Of a DNA stretch of 64,000 nt, positions 8,708 to 16,696 are shown in pieces; the first letter of the stretch is position 1; the number at the start of each line of letters is the position of its first letter. The translations under genes and the position numbers were made by a program. The notes beneath the pieces are model-generated. The model was not told where the DNA came from and did no database searches. It saw only the letters and a program-made list of their open reading frames with translations. Source of the stretch: Amycolatopsis jejuensis (lineage in GTDB: Bacteria; Actinomycetota; Actinomycetes; Mycobacteriales; Pseudonocardiaceae); the NCBI RefSeq assembly GCF_000717335.1, contig NZ_JNYZ01000019.1, forward strand, positions 170,894 through 234,893, written 5' to 3'.

Positions 8708-8873
8708 GCGGTATTGCACGCACCCACCTGAGCCCCGCGGCTGCCCCTCGGCCACCTCCCCGAAGTACTCGGCAGCCTCCGGGTCCGCCTGCTTGACCGG
8801 AACCGGGTCCACATTCACACCTCGACCAAGCCCCCGCGCCACGAACTCCGGCCACACTGAACATTTCCGCCAC
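8708..8873 (+). pseudogene. Decayed tandem duplicate of the epimerase 3' end
   Basis: This stretch aligns with 8527-8707, first at an offset of 181 bp and later 166 bp. In the same frame it reads RHAVLHAPT-stop-APRLPLGHLPEVLGSL and ends PRHELRPH-stop, against RRALLRVPTWALRLSLGDVA and ending LRHELRPG-stop in the intact gene. The Trp codon TGG became TGA at 8729, and about 15 nt are lost net. The following noncoding bases (acatttccgccac) are also duplicated, so this is a DNA duplication, not a paralogous gene. Confidence 0.75.
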
Positions 8874-9089
8874 CAGGTCCAGACCGGCGTACCGGGCATT
8901 TCACCCATTACCTCGATATCCGGCACCCCATTCCGGAGCGTGACCGGGAAATTCGCCCGGATGATTCTTGTGCGACGGAAAAACCCCGCAGATTCCCAAA
9001 GAATGGATTTCGCGTTCGAGGTGTTCACGTCGCGCACATCTTGCGGCCTCGGGCAATTCGGGTCGGCGACCGGGTCGGTTCTCACCATT

Positions 9090-9116
9090 GACCGGCCCTG
9101 GCGTCCAGGGCCGGTC
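9090..9116 (+). promoter_or_regulatory. Perfect stem-loop just before the phosphoesterase RBS
   Basis: GACCGGCCCTGG-CGT-CCAGGGCCGGTC is a perfect 12-bp stem with a 3-nt loop ending 10 nt before the AGGAGG box at 9127. Without a T-run it could be a 5'-UTR stability or control hairpin, or a terminator for the upstream genes. Confidence 0.55.
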
Positions 9117-9136
9117 ATCCACCCTCAGGAGGATTC

Positions 9137-9985
9137 GTGGCACGGAAACGCATCGCGGCCGCCCTTGCGGCGGCTGCGGCACTCATCGGCTCCGCAGCGG
9201 CCTTCGCCGTCACCTCGTCCACCGCGCAGGCGGCGACGAGCGTGCCGGCGTTCGACCACATCGTGCTCGTGATGTTCGAGAACCACTCCTACTCCCAGAT
9301 CAGCAGCTCGAGCGCGCCGTACTTCACCAGCCTCGCCGGGCAGGGCGCGAAGTTCACCCAGTCCTACGCCATCACGCACCCGAGCGAACCGAACTACCTC
9401 GCGATCTTCTCCGGCTCGACCCAGGGCGTGACCAACGACGCCTGCCCGCTGACCTTCAACGGCAACAACCTCGGCAACCAGCTGAAGACCGCGGGCAAAA
9501 CCTTCAAGAGCTACTCGGAAAGCATGCCCTCGGACGGCTACACCGGTTGCACCAGCGGGAAATACGCCCGCAAGCACAACGCCGCCCCTGACTTCCCCAA
9601 CGTGGCCGCGAGCAGCAACGTGATGTACTCCGAATTCCCCTCCTCCGCCAACTACGCAAGCCTGCCGACCGTCTCGTACGTCGCCCCGAACCTGTGCAAC
9701 GACATGCACGACTGTTCGGTCGGCACCGGGGACACCTGGCTGAAGAACAACATGGACGCCTACGCGCAGTGGGCCAAGACCCACAACAGCCTGCTCATCG
9801 TCACCTTCGACGAGGACAACGGCGGGTCGTCGAACCACATCTACACCGCGTTCGTGGGCGCGCACACCCAGGTCGGCTCGTTCTCGAGCCAGATCAACCA
9901 CTACAACGTGCTGAGCACGATCGAAAGCGCCACCGGGTTGTCCCACCTCAACCCGGCCACCGAGATCAGCACCGTCTGGAACTGA
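9137..9985 (+). CDS. Secreted phosphoesterase family protein (acid phosphatase/phospholipase C-like)
   Basis: 282 residues with a signal peptide (MARKRIAAALAAAAALIG..., likely cleaved after STAQA), then the phosphoesterase domain. Metal or phosphate-binding motifs are visible: FDHIVLVMFENHSYSQI, ITHPSEPNYLAIFSGST and LLIVTFDEDNGG. Four Cys residues could form disulfides, consistent with export. The family includes acid phosphatases (AcpA) and nonspecific phospholipases C. The GTG start at 9137 follows a perfect AGGAGG box. It is followed by a strong hairpin and an MFS/TolB pair on the same strand. Confidence 0.88.
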   Translation: MARKRIAAALAAAAALIGSAAAFAVTSSTAQAATSVPAFDHIVLVMFENHSYSQISSSSAPYFTSLAGQGAKFTQSYAITHPSEPNYLAIFSGSTQGVTNDACPLTFNGNNLGNQLKTAGKTFKSYSESMPSDGYTGCTSGKYARKHNAAPDFPNVAASSNVMYSEFPSSANYASLPTVSYVAPNLCNDMHDCSVGTGDTWLKNNMDAYAQWAKTHNSLLIVTFDEDNGGSSNHIYTAFVGAHTQVGSFSSQINHYNVLSTIESATGLSHLNPATEISTVWN

Positions 9986-9995
9986 CCCGCTCACC

Positions 9996-10023
9996 GGGAC
10001 CCCTGGCCGCGGCCAGGGGTCCC
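9996..10023 (+). terminator. Perfect 28-nt palindromic hairpin (likely terminator)
   Basis: GGGACCCCTGGCCG is followed directly by its exact complement CGGCCAGGGGTCCC, starting 11 nt after the phosphoesterase stop. There is no T-run, as is common for actinobacterial terminators. It ends 8 nt before the GGAGGT box of the next gene. Confidence 0.65.
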
Positions 10024-10043
10024 ACCCCCCCGGAGGTGCCCAC

Positions 10044-11303
10044 GTGTATCTGTCCACAGTAGACAACCCACACCGCGACGCGCCGGAACCGCCCCGTAAC
10101 CGCGCCCTGTTCCTGGTGAGCGGCAACGTGTTCGCCCTCGGCGCGGTCAGCCTGGTCACCGACATTTCCTCGGAGATGGTGACCGCCGTGCTGCCGGTGT
10201 ACCTCGTGCTCGGGTTGCATCTCAGCCCGGCGCTGTACGGCGTGGTCGACGCCACCTACACCGGAGCGACGGCGCTGCTGCGGCTCGCCGGTGGGTACGT
10301 CGCGGACCGGGTGCGCCGCCGCAAGCTCATTGCCGGGCTGGGCTATGGATTATCGGCCGTGGCGAAGCTCGGCCTGCTGGCCGCGGGCAACGCCGTCGGC
10401 GCGATCGGCGCGGTGATCGCCGTCGACCGCACCGGCAAGGGACTTCGCACGGCACCTCGCGACGCGCTCATCACCCTTTCCACGCCACCACACCTGTACG
10501 GTCGCGCGTTCGGCGTGCACCGGATGATGGACACGATCGGGGCTTTCGCCGGACCGCTGGTCGCGCTCGGGATCCTGGCCGTCACCGCGCAGGCGTACGA
10601 CGCGGTCTTCGTCGCCAGCTTCTGTGTTGCCGCGTTCGCCGTGCTCCTGCTCGTCCTCTTCGTCCGCGACCGGCGCGGCGAACAACCACCGAAAGGCACG
10701 GTGTCCCCGAGAGCGCTGGGCGGCCTGATCCGGATGGCCCCGGTACGGCGGCTCGTGCTGGCCGCCTGCCTGGCCGGACTCGTGACGATCGGCGACGGTT
10801 TCGTGTACCTGCTGCTGCAGCGCCGCGAAGAGCTTAGCGTCGGCTGGTTTCCGTTGCTCGCCGTCGGGACGAACCTGTCGTACCTGGTGCTGGCCGTGCC
10901 GCTGGGTATGCTGGCGGACAAGATCGGCCGGCTGAAGGTGGTACTCGGCGGGTACGGCGCTCTCGTGGTGGTGTACCTGCTGCTTTTCGGCCCGCTGGAC
11001 GGCTGGCTGCTGCTCGTCGTGGTGCTCGCGCTGTACGGCCTGTTCTACGCCGCCACCGACGGCGTCCTGATGGCGCTGGCCGGACCGGTACTGCCCAAAG
11101 CCTTGCGTACCACCGGAATCGCCTTGATCCAAACCGGACAGGCGTTGTCCTACCTGGTCTCCTCAGTCCTCTTCGGACTGGCCTGGACAGTCTGGGGGCC
11201 GGAGAGCGCGAGCCGGTTCGTCGCCGTGCTGGTCGCGGTGGCGGTGGTCGGAATGGCCCTGTTGTTACGCAGTATTCCGGCCACCAGCAAGGAAACCGCA
11301 TGA
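10044..11303 (+). CDS. MFS transporter
   Basis: 419 residues with about 12 membrane helices. MFS signatures are GGYVADRVRRRKLIAG after helix 2 and GMLADKIGRLKVVLGG at the matching place in the second half. The DRTGKGLRTAPRDALI stretch is typical of a bacterial MFS subfamily of unknown substrate. The GTG start at 10044 has GGAGGT six bases upstream. It overlaps the TolB-like gene by 4 nt (ATGA), which suggests a functional link, perhaps export of a product sensed or bound by that protein. Confidence 0.88.
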   Translation: MYLSTVDNPHRDAPEPPRNRALFLVSGNVFALGAVSLVTDISSEMVTAVLPVYLVLGLHLSPALYGVVDATYTGATALLRLAGGYVADRVRRRKLIAGLGYGLSAVAKLGLLAAGNAVGAIGAVIAVDRTGKGLRTAPRDALITLSTPPHLYGRAFGVHRMMDTIGAFAGPLVALGILAVTAQAYDAVFVASFCVAAFAVLLLVLFVRDRRGEQPPKGTVSPRALGGLIRMAPVRRLVLAACLAGLVTIGDGFVYLLLQRREELSVGWFPLLAVGTNLSYLVLAVPLGMLADKIGRLKVVLGGYGALVVVYLLLFGPLDGWLLLVVVLALYGLFYAATDGVLMALAGPVLPKALRTTGIALIQTGQALSYLVSSVLFGLAWTVWGPESASRFVAVLVAVAVVGMALLLRSIPATSKETA

Positions 11304-12274
11304 CCCGCCGGACGCTCTTCACCCTGCTCGGGGCCATGCTGCTGACCGCCGTGGCCGCCGGGTACGGCATCCTCGCCTCGACCCGCGACGCCCCCGCGGT
11401 CGCCGCCGCCGACGGCCTGAACCTCGACACCGGAATCCTCTTCGTGAGCACCGCCCCTGACAGCAAGGGCCGGTTGGCGTTGGTACCCAAGAACAATCCC
11501 GGCGGTCCCCGCGCCCTGTCCGCCCTGACCTGCCTCCGCGCCTACGCCGCCGGTGGCACCGGTGTGTGCCTGCGCCAAGACGGCGCCTTGGCGACCTTCC
11601 AGGCCGCCATCCTGGACCGCAAGCTGGCCGTCGAGCGCACCATTCCGCTGGTCGGGGTACCCAACCGAACCCGCATTTCCGCCGACGGCCGCCGAGTGGC
11701 CTGGACCGTTTTCGTCGCCGGTGACTCGTACAACAACGGCCGGTTCTCCACCCGCGCCGGACTGATCGATCTGAAACGCGAGGACACCGTCGATTCGCTG
11801 GAATTCCTTTCGGTGACCCTGGACGGCCATCCCTACACCGCCGCCGACCTCAATTTCTGGGGAATCACCTTCGCCGCCGACGAAAACACATTCTACTCCA
11901 CGATGTCCACGGCAGGCCATCGTTATCTGGTGAAAGGCGACATCGCCGCGAAAAGCGTGCACACCATCGCGCAAAACGTGGAATGCCCGTCCCTTTCCCC
12001 GGACGGCACGCGAATCGCCTTCAAATCGGCCATCGACGGCGATCCGGCGAAAGGCTGGCGCCTGTCCGTCTTGGACCTGGCCTCCGGCAGGCGAACGGAA
12101 CTCGCCGAAACCCGCAGCGTCGACGACCAGCCCGCCTGGCTGACCGCCAACGCCATCGGCTACGCCGTCCCGAGAAACACCAGTGACGCCGACGTATGGA
12201 CAGTCCCGGCTGACGGTACCGGTGCCCCGCACCTGCTGATCCCCCACGCCGAATCCCCCGCCGCAGTGGACTGA
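11300..12274 (+). CDS. TolB-like beta-propeller protein, membrane-anchored
   Basis: 324 residues. An N-terminal hydrophobic segment (LFTLLGAMLLTAVAAGYGIL) probably anchors or exports it; there is no lipobox Cys. The rest holds WD40-like PD40 repeats such as RISADGRRVAWTVF, CPSLSPDGTRIAFKSAIDG and VDDQPAWLTANAIGYAV, as in TolB-type propellers. It is coupled to the upstream MFS gene by ATGA overlap. No enzymatic motif was seen; binding or scaffolding outside the membrane is likely. It ends one base before the convergent pabB stop. Confidence 0.8.
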   Translation: MTRRTLFTLLGAMLLTAVAAGYGILASTRDAPAVAAADGLNLDTGILFVSTAPDSKGRLALVPKNNPGGPRALSALTCLRAYAAGGTGVCLRQDGALATFQAAILDRKLAVERTIPLVGVPNRTRISADGRRVAWTVFVAGDSYNNGRFSTRAGLIDLKREDTVDSLEFLSVTLDGHPYTAADLNFWGITFAADENTFYSTMSTAGHRYLVKGDIAAKSVHTIAQNVECPSLSPDGTRIAFKSAIDGDPAKGWRLSVLDLASGRRTELAETRSVDDQPAWLTANAIGYAVPRNTSDADVWTVPADGTGAPHLLIPHAESPAAVD

Positions 12275-13435
12275 CTACCGGCTCCCGCGCACGCGCTGCC
12301 CGGCACGCAGAATGGCAGTCTTGGCCAGGATTTCGTCGTGCTCGGCATCGGGGTCGGAGCTCCAGGTAATGGCGCTGCCGGTGCCGTAGACAGCCGAGCC
12401 GTCGTGAGTGTCGATCACAGCCGTGCGGATCGCGACGGCAAACCGCATCGAGACCGGCTGCGACGGTGGTGCGACCCAGCCGATCGCGCCGCAGTAAACA
12501 CCGCGTGGGGTGTCCTCGAGCTCGGTGATCAGTGCCATCGTGGAGACCTTCGGTGCACCGGTGACCGAGCCGCACGGAAACAACGCGGTGAACAGTGCGG
12601 TCAGCCCGGTGCCAGGGCGCAGCGTCGCGGTGACGTCAGAAGTGAGCTGGAGAACGGTGCCGAAGCGCTCGACCGTCAGCAGCGACGGCACCCGGACGGT
12701 CCCGGCGATCGCGAGGCGGGCAATGTCGTTGCGGATCAGATCGACGATCATGATGTTCTCGGCACGTTCCTTGGCATCGGAACGCAACGCGTGTGCACGA
12801 ACCCGGTCCTCGGCGGCGTCAGCGCCCCGCCTGCTGGTGCCCTTCATCGGCCGGAGCAGCACCCGGTCCGCCCGGCGTTCGAAGAACAGTTCGGGGCTGG
12901 CACTGGCGATGACGTACCGGCCCAGCTCCAGGTACGCGTTACCGGCGCCGTGCTGAGCCAGGGCGAGATCACGGTAGAACGCGAACAAGTCCCCCTCGAC
13001 CCGGCCGCGCATGCGCACCGTCAGGTTCGTCTGGTACGTGTCCCCCGCCGCGATGCGGGCCCGCACCGCCTGCACCCGGGACCGGTAGCCGCTCCGGTCC
13101 CATCCGGGTCGCCACCGGCTGCGGTACGTCCCGCACACCGCGGTTTCGAGCGGCGCGCCGGTCGACGGAGCCCCGGTAAGGGCAAACCAGGCCAAGGGCA
13201 AGCCAGCGGCGTGATGCGTAGCGAGGCTTCGGTCCAGCCCGGCGGCGGCCTCGTAGGCGACATAGCCGTAGGCCCACGATCCTCGCGCGGTGGCTTCCTC
13301 GACCGCGGCCAGGACCGGAAGGACGTCGGCGGCACGATCCGCGCGAAGGATCCGCGCCGGGACCGGGAAACACAGGGACGTTCTGGCCTGAAGGTCGTCG
13401 AATCGGGCACCGCCCCAGCGCCCGGCTCCCCTCAT
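12275..13435 (-). CDS. pabB: Aminodeoxychorismate synthase component I (PabB)
   Basis: 386 residues of the chorismate-binding family. PabB adds ammonia to chorismate on the way to p-aminobenzoate for folate. PabB rather than TrpE is indicated by RPMKGTSRRG (about residues 195-204), whose Lys is the PabB active-site nucleophile; TrpE has a different residue there. DLIRNDIARLA, FGTVLQLTSDV, LFPCGSVTGAPK and RGVYCGAIGWV also match. No glutaminase domain is fused, so a separate PabA is needed. ATG 13435 overlaps the LysR stop by 4 nt (ATGA), making it the last gene of the folate/NCS1 run; the longer frame to 13678 lies inside the LysR gene. Confidence 0.9.
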   Translation of the reverse strand: MRGAGRWGGARFDDLQARTSLCFPVPARILRADRAADVLPVLAAVEEATARGSWAYGYVAYEAAAGLDRSLATHHAAGLPLAWFALTGAPSTGAPLETAVCGTYRSRWRPGWDRSGYRSRVQAVRARIAAGDTYQTNLTVRMRGRVEGDLFAFYRDLALAQHGAGNAYLELGRYVIASASPELFFERRADRVLLRPMKGTSRRGADAAEDRVRAHALRSDAKERAENIMIVDLIRNDIARLAIAGTVRVPSLLTVERFGTVLQLTSDVTATLRPGTGLTALFTALFPCGSVTGAPKVSTMALITELEDTPRGVYCGAIGWVAPPSQPVSMRFAVAIRTAVIDTHDGSAVYGTGSAITWSSDPDAEHDEILAKTAILRAGQRVRGSR

Positions 13436-14337
13436 CCGCGATCGGCCAGGGCGGCGGCGCACGCGTCGGCCAGCGCCTGCGCCCGGCCGGTCGGGCGGAC
13501 CTTGGTCAACCGCGTCAGGACGATCGGCAGCGAGGACAGCTCGTCCAGCAACGGGACGGCGACGACCGATCGTCCGCCATAGGTGGTGTCCACCGAAGGC
13601 CGCTGGTTGAGCACGGCATAGCCGAGCCCCTCGGCGACCATGCCCCGCACCGTCTCGTAGCTGGAGCTGCGGAAGCACACCTTCGGCTCGACGCCAGCGG
13701 AATGCAGCAGCCCTTCGAAGTATTCCGCGCTGCGGGGAATGTCCAGGATGATCATCGGCTCGTCCTCGAGCTCGGCCAGGTGGATGCCCGGCGACGTCGA
13801 CAGCGGATGGCCGGCCGGCACGATGACATACGGCGGCGCGGCAGCGATCCGCCGGCGCTTCAGGTCCTCGCCGAGCCCGAGGTCGTACATCAGGGCCACC
13901 TCGATCTTGCCTTCCTTCAGCTCCGCCAGAAGCTCGTCGGTGTCGAGCTCACGGGCCTGGATGTGCAGCTGCGGGTAACGATCGGCGCAGCTGCGCAGGA
14001 TCTGCGGCATCAGGAACGGCGCGAGCGTGACGAAGCAACCGAACCTGATGTCGCCGCTGACCGCATCCGCGATTCCGCGGGCCACCTCACCGAGTTCGGT
14101 GGCGTGCGCGAGCAAATCCTGCGCCGCCACGCACAGCCGCTCCCCGGCATCGGTGAGGCACAACCCGCGAGCGTGCCGGCGAATGAAGAGCTGGACGCCG
14201 AGCGCACGTTCGAGCGTGGCCACCGCTGACGACACCGCGGACTGGGCGATCCTCAGTTCGGCGGCAGCAGCGGTCATACTGCCGCTGGACGCCGCGACGA
14301 CGAAATAGCGAAGCTGCGCCAAGGTGAAATCGGCCAT
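13432..14337 (-). CDS. LysR family transcriptional regulator (paralogue A)
   Basis: 301 residues. The winged helix begins TLAQLRYFVVAASSGSMTAA with QSAVSSAVATLERALGVQLF, followed by a LysR effector-binding domain. It is clearly related to the LysR at 33517-34428: both have LxQLRYF, SMTAA, QSAVS, RRHARGL or RHHARGL, LxLxxxGxEP and FAVLNQRP or YAVLNQRP. Each lies next to an NCS1 permease gene. It sits 12 nt after the NCS1 stop and overlaps pabB by 4 nt, so it appears to be within the operon rather than divergent from it. It probably senses the transported compound. Confidence 0.9.
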   Translation of the reverse strand: MADFTLAQLRYFVVAASSGSMTAAAAELRIAQSAVSSAVATLERALGVQLFIRRHARGLCLTDAGERLCVAAQDLLAHATELGEVARGIADAVSGDIRFGCFVTLAPFLMPQILRSCADRYPQLHIQARELDTDELLAELKEGKIEVALMYDLGLGEDLKRRRIAAAPPYVIVPAGHPLSTSPGIHLAELEDEPMIILDIPRSAEYFEGLLHSAGVEPKVCFRSSSYETVRGMVAEGLGYAVLNQRPSVDTTYGGRSVVAVPLLDELSSLPIVLTRLTKVRPTGRAQALADACAAALADRG

Positions 14338-14349
14338 TCCGAGCCACCC

Positions 14350-15789
14350 TCACCGCCGGCGCCCGCCGGAACGCGGTGCCTCGGCGGTTTCCGCGAGAAC
14401 CGCGCTGCCCGCGACCGACGTCTCGGCGACGCGTCCGTACCTGCGCATGAGCACCAGGTATAGCGGCGAGGTGATCACGAGACCGACAATCCACGAGAGG
14501 TCGATCCCGCCGAGAGCCGCGGCGGCCGGGCCGGTGTACAGGGTGGTGCTGAGGAACGGGATCTGCACGCCGATCCCGGCGACGTAGGAGACGATCGCCG
14601 GGCGGTTGAACCGGCCGTACCGGCCACCGTCCCGCTGGAACATCGCGGCGATGTCGTATTCGCCGTGCCTGATCACGTAGTAGTCGATCAAGTTGATCGC
14701 GGTCCACGGGGTCAGCACGCAGAGGAGGATGAGCAGGAAATTGGTGTAGAAGGTGAGGAAATCTCCCTGGCCGGCGATCGCCATCACCGCGGCTGCCGCG
14801 AAGACCACCACTGCGGCGACCGTTCTGGCCGACGCGCGCGGCGTCCACTTCTCGAAGAGCGTCTGACCGATGGTGATGATGGAAAGCGACCCGCAGTACA
14901 CATACATCGCCGACTGCGAAACCAGTGCGACGCTCAGGACGACGATGACGATGCCGCTGACCCCTCGCGTGAGCGTGGCCAGGCCGGTGACCGTATCGGT
15001 TGCGGTGAGCGCCGACCCGATCAAGGCGCCGAGTGCCATCGGCAGGATCGCGCCCAGAACCGCGCCCCAGTAGGTCGCCCAGAAGGCCGAGCGGACTCCG
15101 GTGTCTTTGGGCAGGTAGCGCGTGTAGTCGGAGACGAACGGGGCACAGGCGATCATCCACAGGCTGCCCAGCGAGAGGGCACCCATGACGCCGACGACGG
15201 TGACGGTGCCCCCGGTCCACGTCGTACCGGACACGCCGTTCACGCCGAGCGCCCAGACGAAGGCGAGCACGAGCGCCAGTCCGGCGACCACGCTCATCAG
15301 CCCGGCGAGCCGGTGGATCAGGGTGTACCCGACGATGGCCGCCAGTGTGGAGACCGCGCCGATGAAGAGAATCGCCGGGGTGGTGCCGATCGACGTCAGC
15401 GCCGCGATCGACTGCCCGCCGAGGACCAGGTTCGAAGCGAAGAACCCGACATACATGAAGACGACGAGCACGATCACCAGCAGGCTGCCATAGGACCCGA
15501 ACTGGGCCCGGGTCTGCAGCATCTGGGGAACGCCGGTCTGCGGCCCCTGTGCCGCGTGCAACGCCATCACGATGCCGCCCACGAGGCAACCGGCGAACAA
15601 GGCCAGCACCGCGACCCACCACGGCAGCCCGTACAACGAGGTGGACACGAACCCGGTGGCGGCTGCCGCAAGCGTCAGCCCGGTGCCGAACCAGATCGTG
15701 AACATCTGGCGTGCCTTGCCGTGCCGTTCGCCGAGCGGAATGTGCTCGACGGTCCGCGTTTCGATGGCCGGGCCCGATTCCGTCTTCAC
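14350..15789 (-). CDS. NCS1 family permease (cytosine/allantoin/hydantoin type)
   Basis: 479 residues with about 12 helices. NCS1 markers are visible: LHAAQGPQTGVPQMLQTRAQ, PFVSDYTRYLP and PWTAINLIDYYVIRHGEYD. The family imports nucleobases, allantoin, hydantoins, pyridoxine and related N-heterocycles with H+ or Na+. GTG 15789 overlaps the MTHFR stop (GTGA) and has AGGGAG upstream. Placement inside a folate one-carbon operon suggests that it imports the methylated nitrogen compound processed there. It is paralogous to the permease at 30422-31831. Confidence 0.9.
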   Translation of the reverse strand: MKTESGPAIETRTVEHIPLGERHGKARQMFTIWFGTGLTLAAAATGFVSTSLYGLPWWVAVLALFAGCLVGGIVMALHAAQGPQTGVPQMLQTRAQFGSYGSLLVIVLVVFMYVGFFASNLVLGGQSIAALTSIGTTPAILFIGAVSTLAAIVGYTLIHRLAGLMSVVAGLALVLAFVWALGVNGVSGTTWTGGTVTVVGVMGALSLGSLWMIACAPFVSDYTRYLPKDTGVRSAFWATYWGAVLGAILPMALGALIGSALTATDTVTGLATLTRGVSGIVIVVLSVALVSQSAMYVYCGSLSIITIGQTLFEKWTPRASARTVAAVVVFAAAAVMAIAGQGDFLTFYTNFLLILLCVLTPWTAINLIDYYVIRHGEYDIAAMFQRDGGRYGRFNRPAIVSYVAGIGVQIPFLSTTLYTGPAAAALGGIDLSWIVGLVITSPLYLVLMRRYGRVAETSVAGSAVLAETAEAPRSGGRRR

Positions 15790-16670
15790 TGTGCTGCTCC
15801 CTGGTCGGTGTCTCCGTCGAGATAGCGGTGAAACCACTCCACGGTCGGCGCGACATTGTTGAAAGAGAAGACATGCAGGCCCTCGATGCCGGCCCGGCGG
15901 TCGGCGCCGAGCACCTCGTCCACGATCCCGGCCGGTTCGAACGTGGCCGACTTCAGCAGTTTCTTCACCGAGGACCGGTTGCTCTTGAGGAACCGCAGCG
16001 AGCTGCCGACGCCCAGCCTGCTCGAAATCGCCATCAGCTTCAATCGATCGACGTGCCCTGGTACGCCGAGGCGCAGCGGGAGGGTGAGCCCCCGGTCGCG
16101 CTCGCGCAGCGCCCACTCCACGATCGCCGCCCCGGAGAAGCACATCTGCGTCGAGACATATCCGTGCAGCCCACGGGATTCCACGAAGTCCTGCTTCGCG
16201 TGGAGCGCGGCTGCGACCTGCTCCCCGGAAATCGCCGAATGGCCCTCCGGATATCCGGCGAAACCGAAACACCGGACGACGTCGCTCACCTCTGCATAAC
16301 CGGTCGCGAGGTCGAGCGCCGCCGCATAAGGACCGGCTTCCTTGGCGTCGCCGCCGATGCAGAAGACCTCCTCGATGCCCATGGCGTCACAGCGGCGCAC
16401 GATGTCCGCCAGCTGCGCGCGGCTGCCGATCTGCCGCGCCGCGAGGTGCGGGATCGCGTCGTGCCCGAGCTTGCGCAGCGCGGCGGTGACGTCGATGGTC
16501 GCGTCGATGCCGTGGGCGGGCGAGCACGTCACCGACAACCGGCTTCCGGCGGGGATCTCGGGGAAACGGCGACGAAGCGATGGCAGCGGGATCAGTTCCA
16601 TCCGGGACCGTTCGCGCAGGTGCCGGACCGAAGCAGCGGCCGGTCGTACCCGATCGGGATCGATGCTCAT
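15786..16670 (-). CDS. Methylenetetrahydrofolate reductase family protein
   Basis: 294 residues of the FAD-dependent MetF barrel family, which interconverts 5-methyl-THF and 5,10-methylene-THF. Visible features are LSVTCSPAHGIDATIDVTAA near residue 45, the HLAARQI segment (folate/FAD site), EVFCIGGDAKEAGPY, FGFAGYPEGHSAI and a conserved C-terminal FNNVAPTVEW. Adjacent to a GcvT/DmdA-like demethylase, it would run in the oxidative direction, converting methyl-THF to methylene-THF, as with the MetF partner of LigM-type O-demethylases. ATG 16670 follows AAGGAGG. It overlaps the NCS1 start. Confidence 0.88.
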   Translation of the reverse strand: MSIDPDRVRPAAASVRHLRERSRMELIPLPSLRRRFPEIPAGSRLSVTCSPAHGIDATIDVTAALRKLGHDAIPHLAARQIGSRAQLADIVRRCDAMGIEEVFCIGGDAKEAGPYAAALDLATGYAEVSDVVRCFGFAGYPEGHSAISGEQVAAALHAKQDFVESRGLHGYVSTQMCFSGAAIVEWALRERDRGLTLPLRLGVPGHVDRLKLMAISSRLGVGSSLRFLKSNRSSVKKLLKSATFEPAGIVDEVLGADRRAGIEGLHVFSFNNVAPTVEWFHRYLDGDTDQGAAQ

Positions 16671-16696
16671 GATGCTCCTCCTTCCGCTCGGACCGG

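Noticed and set aside
8708..8873. Separate small gene after the epimerase
   Set aside because: It has an in-frame TGA and deletions relative to the epimerase end it copies; it is a remnant.
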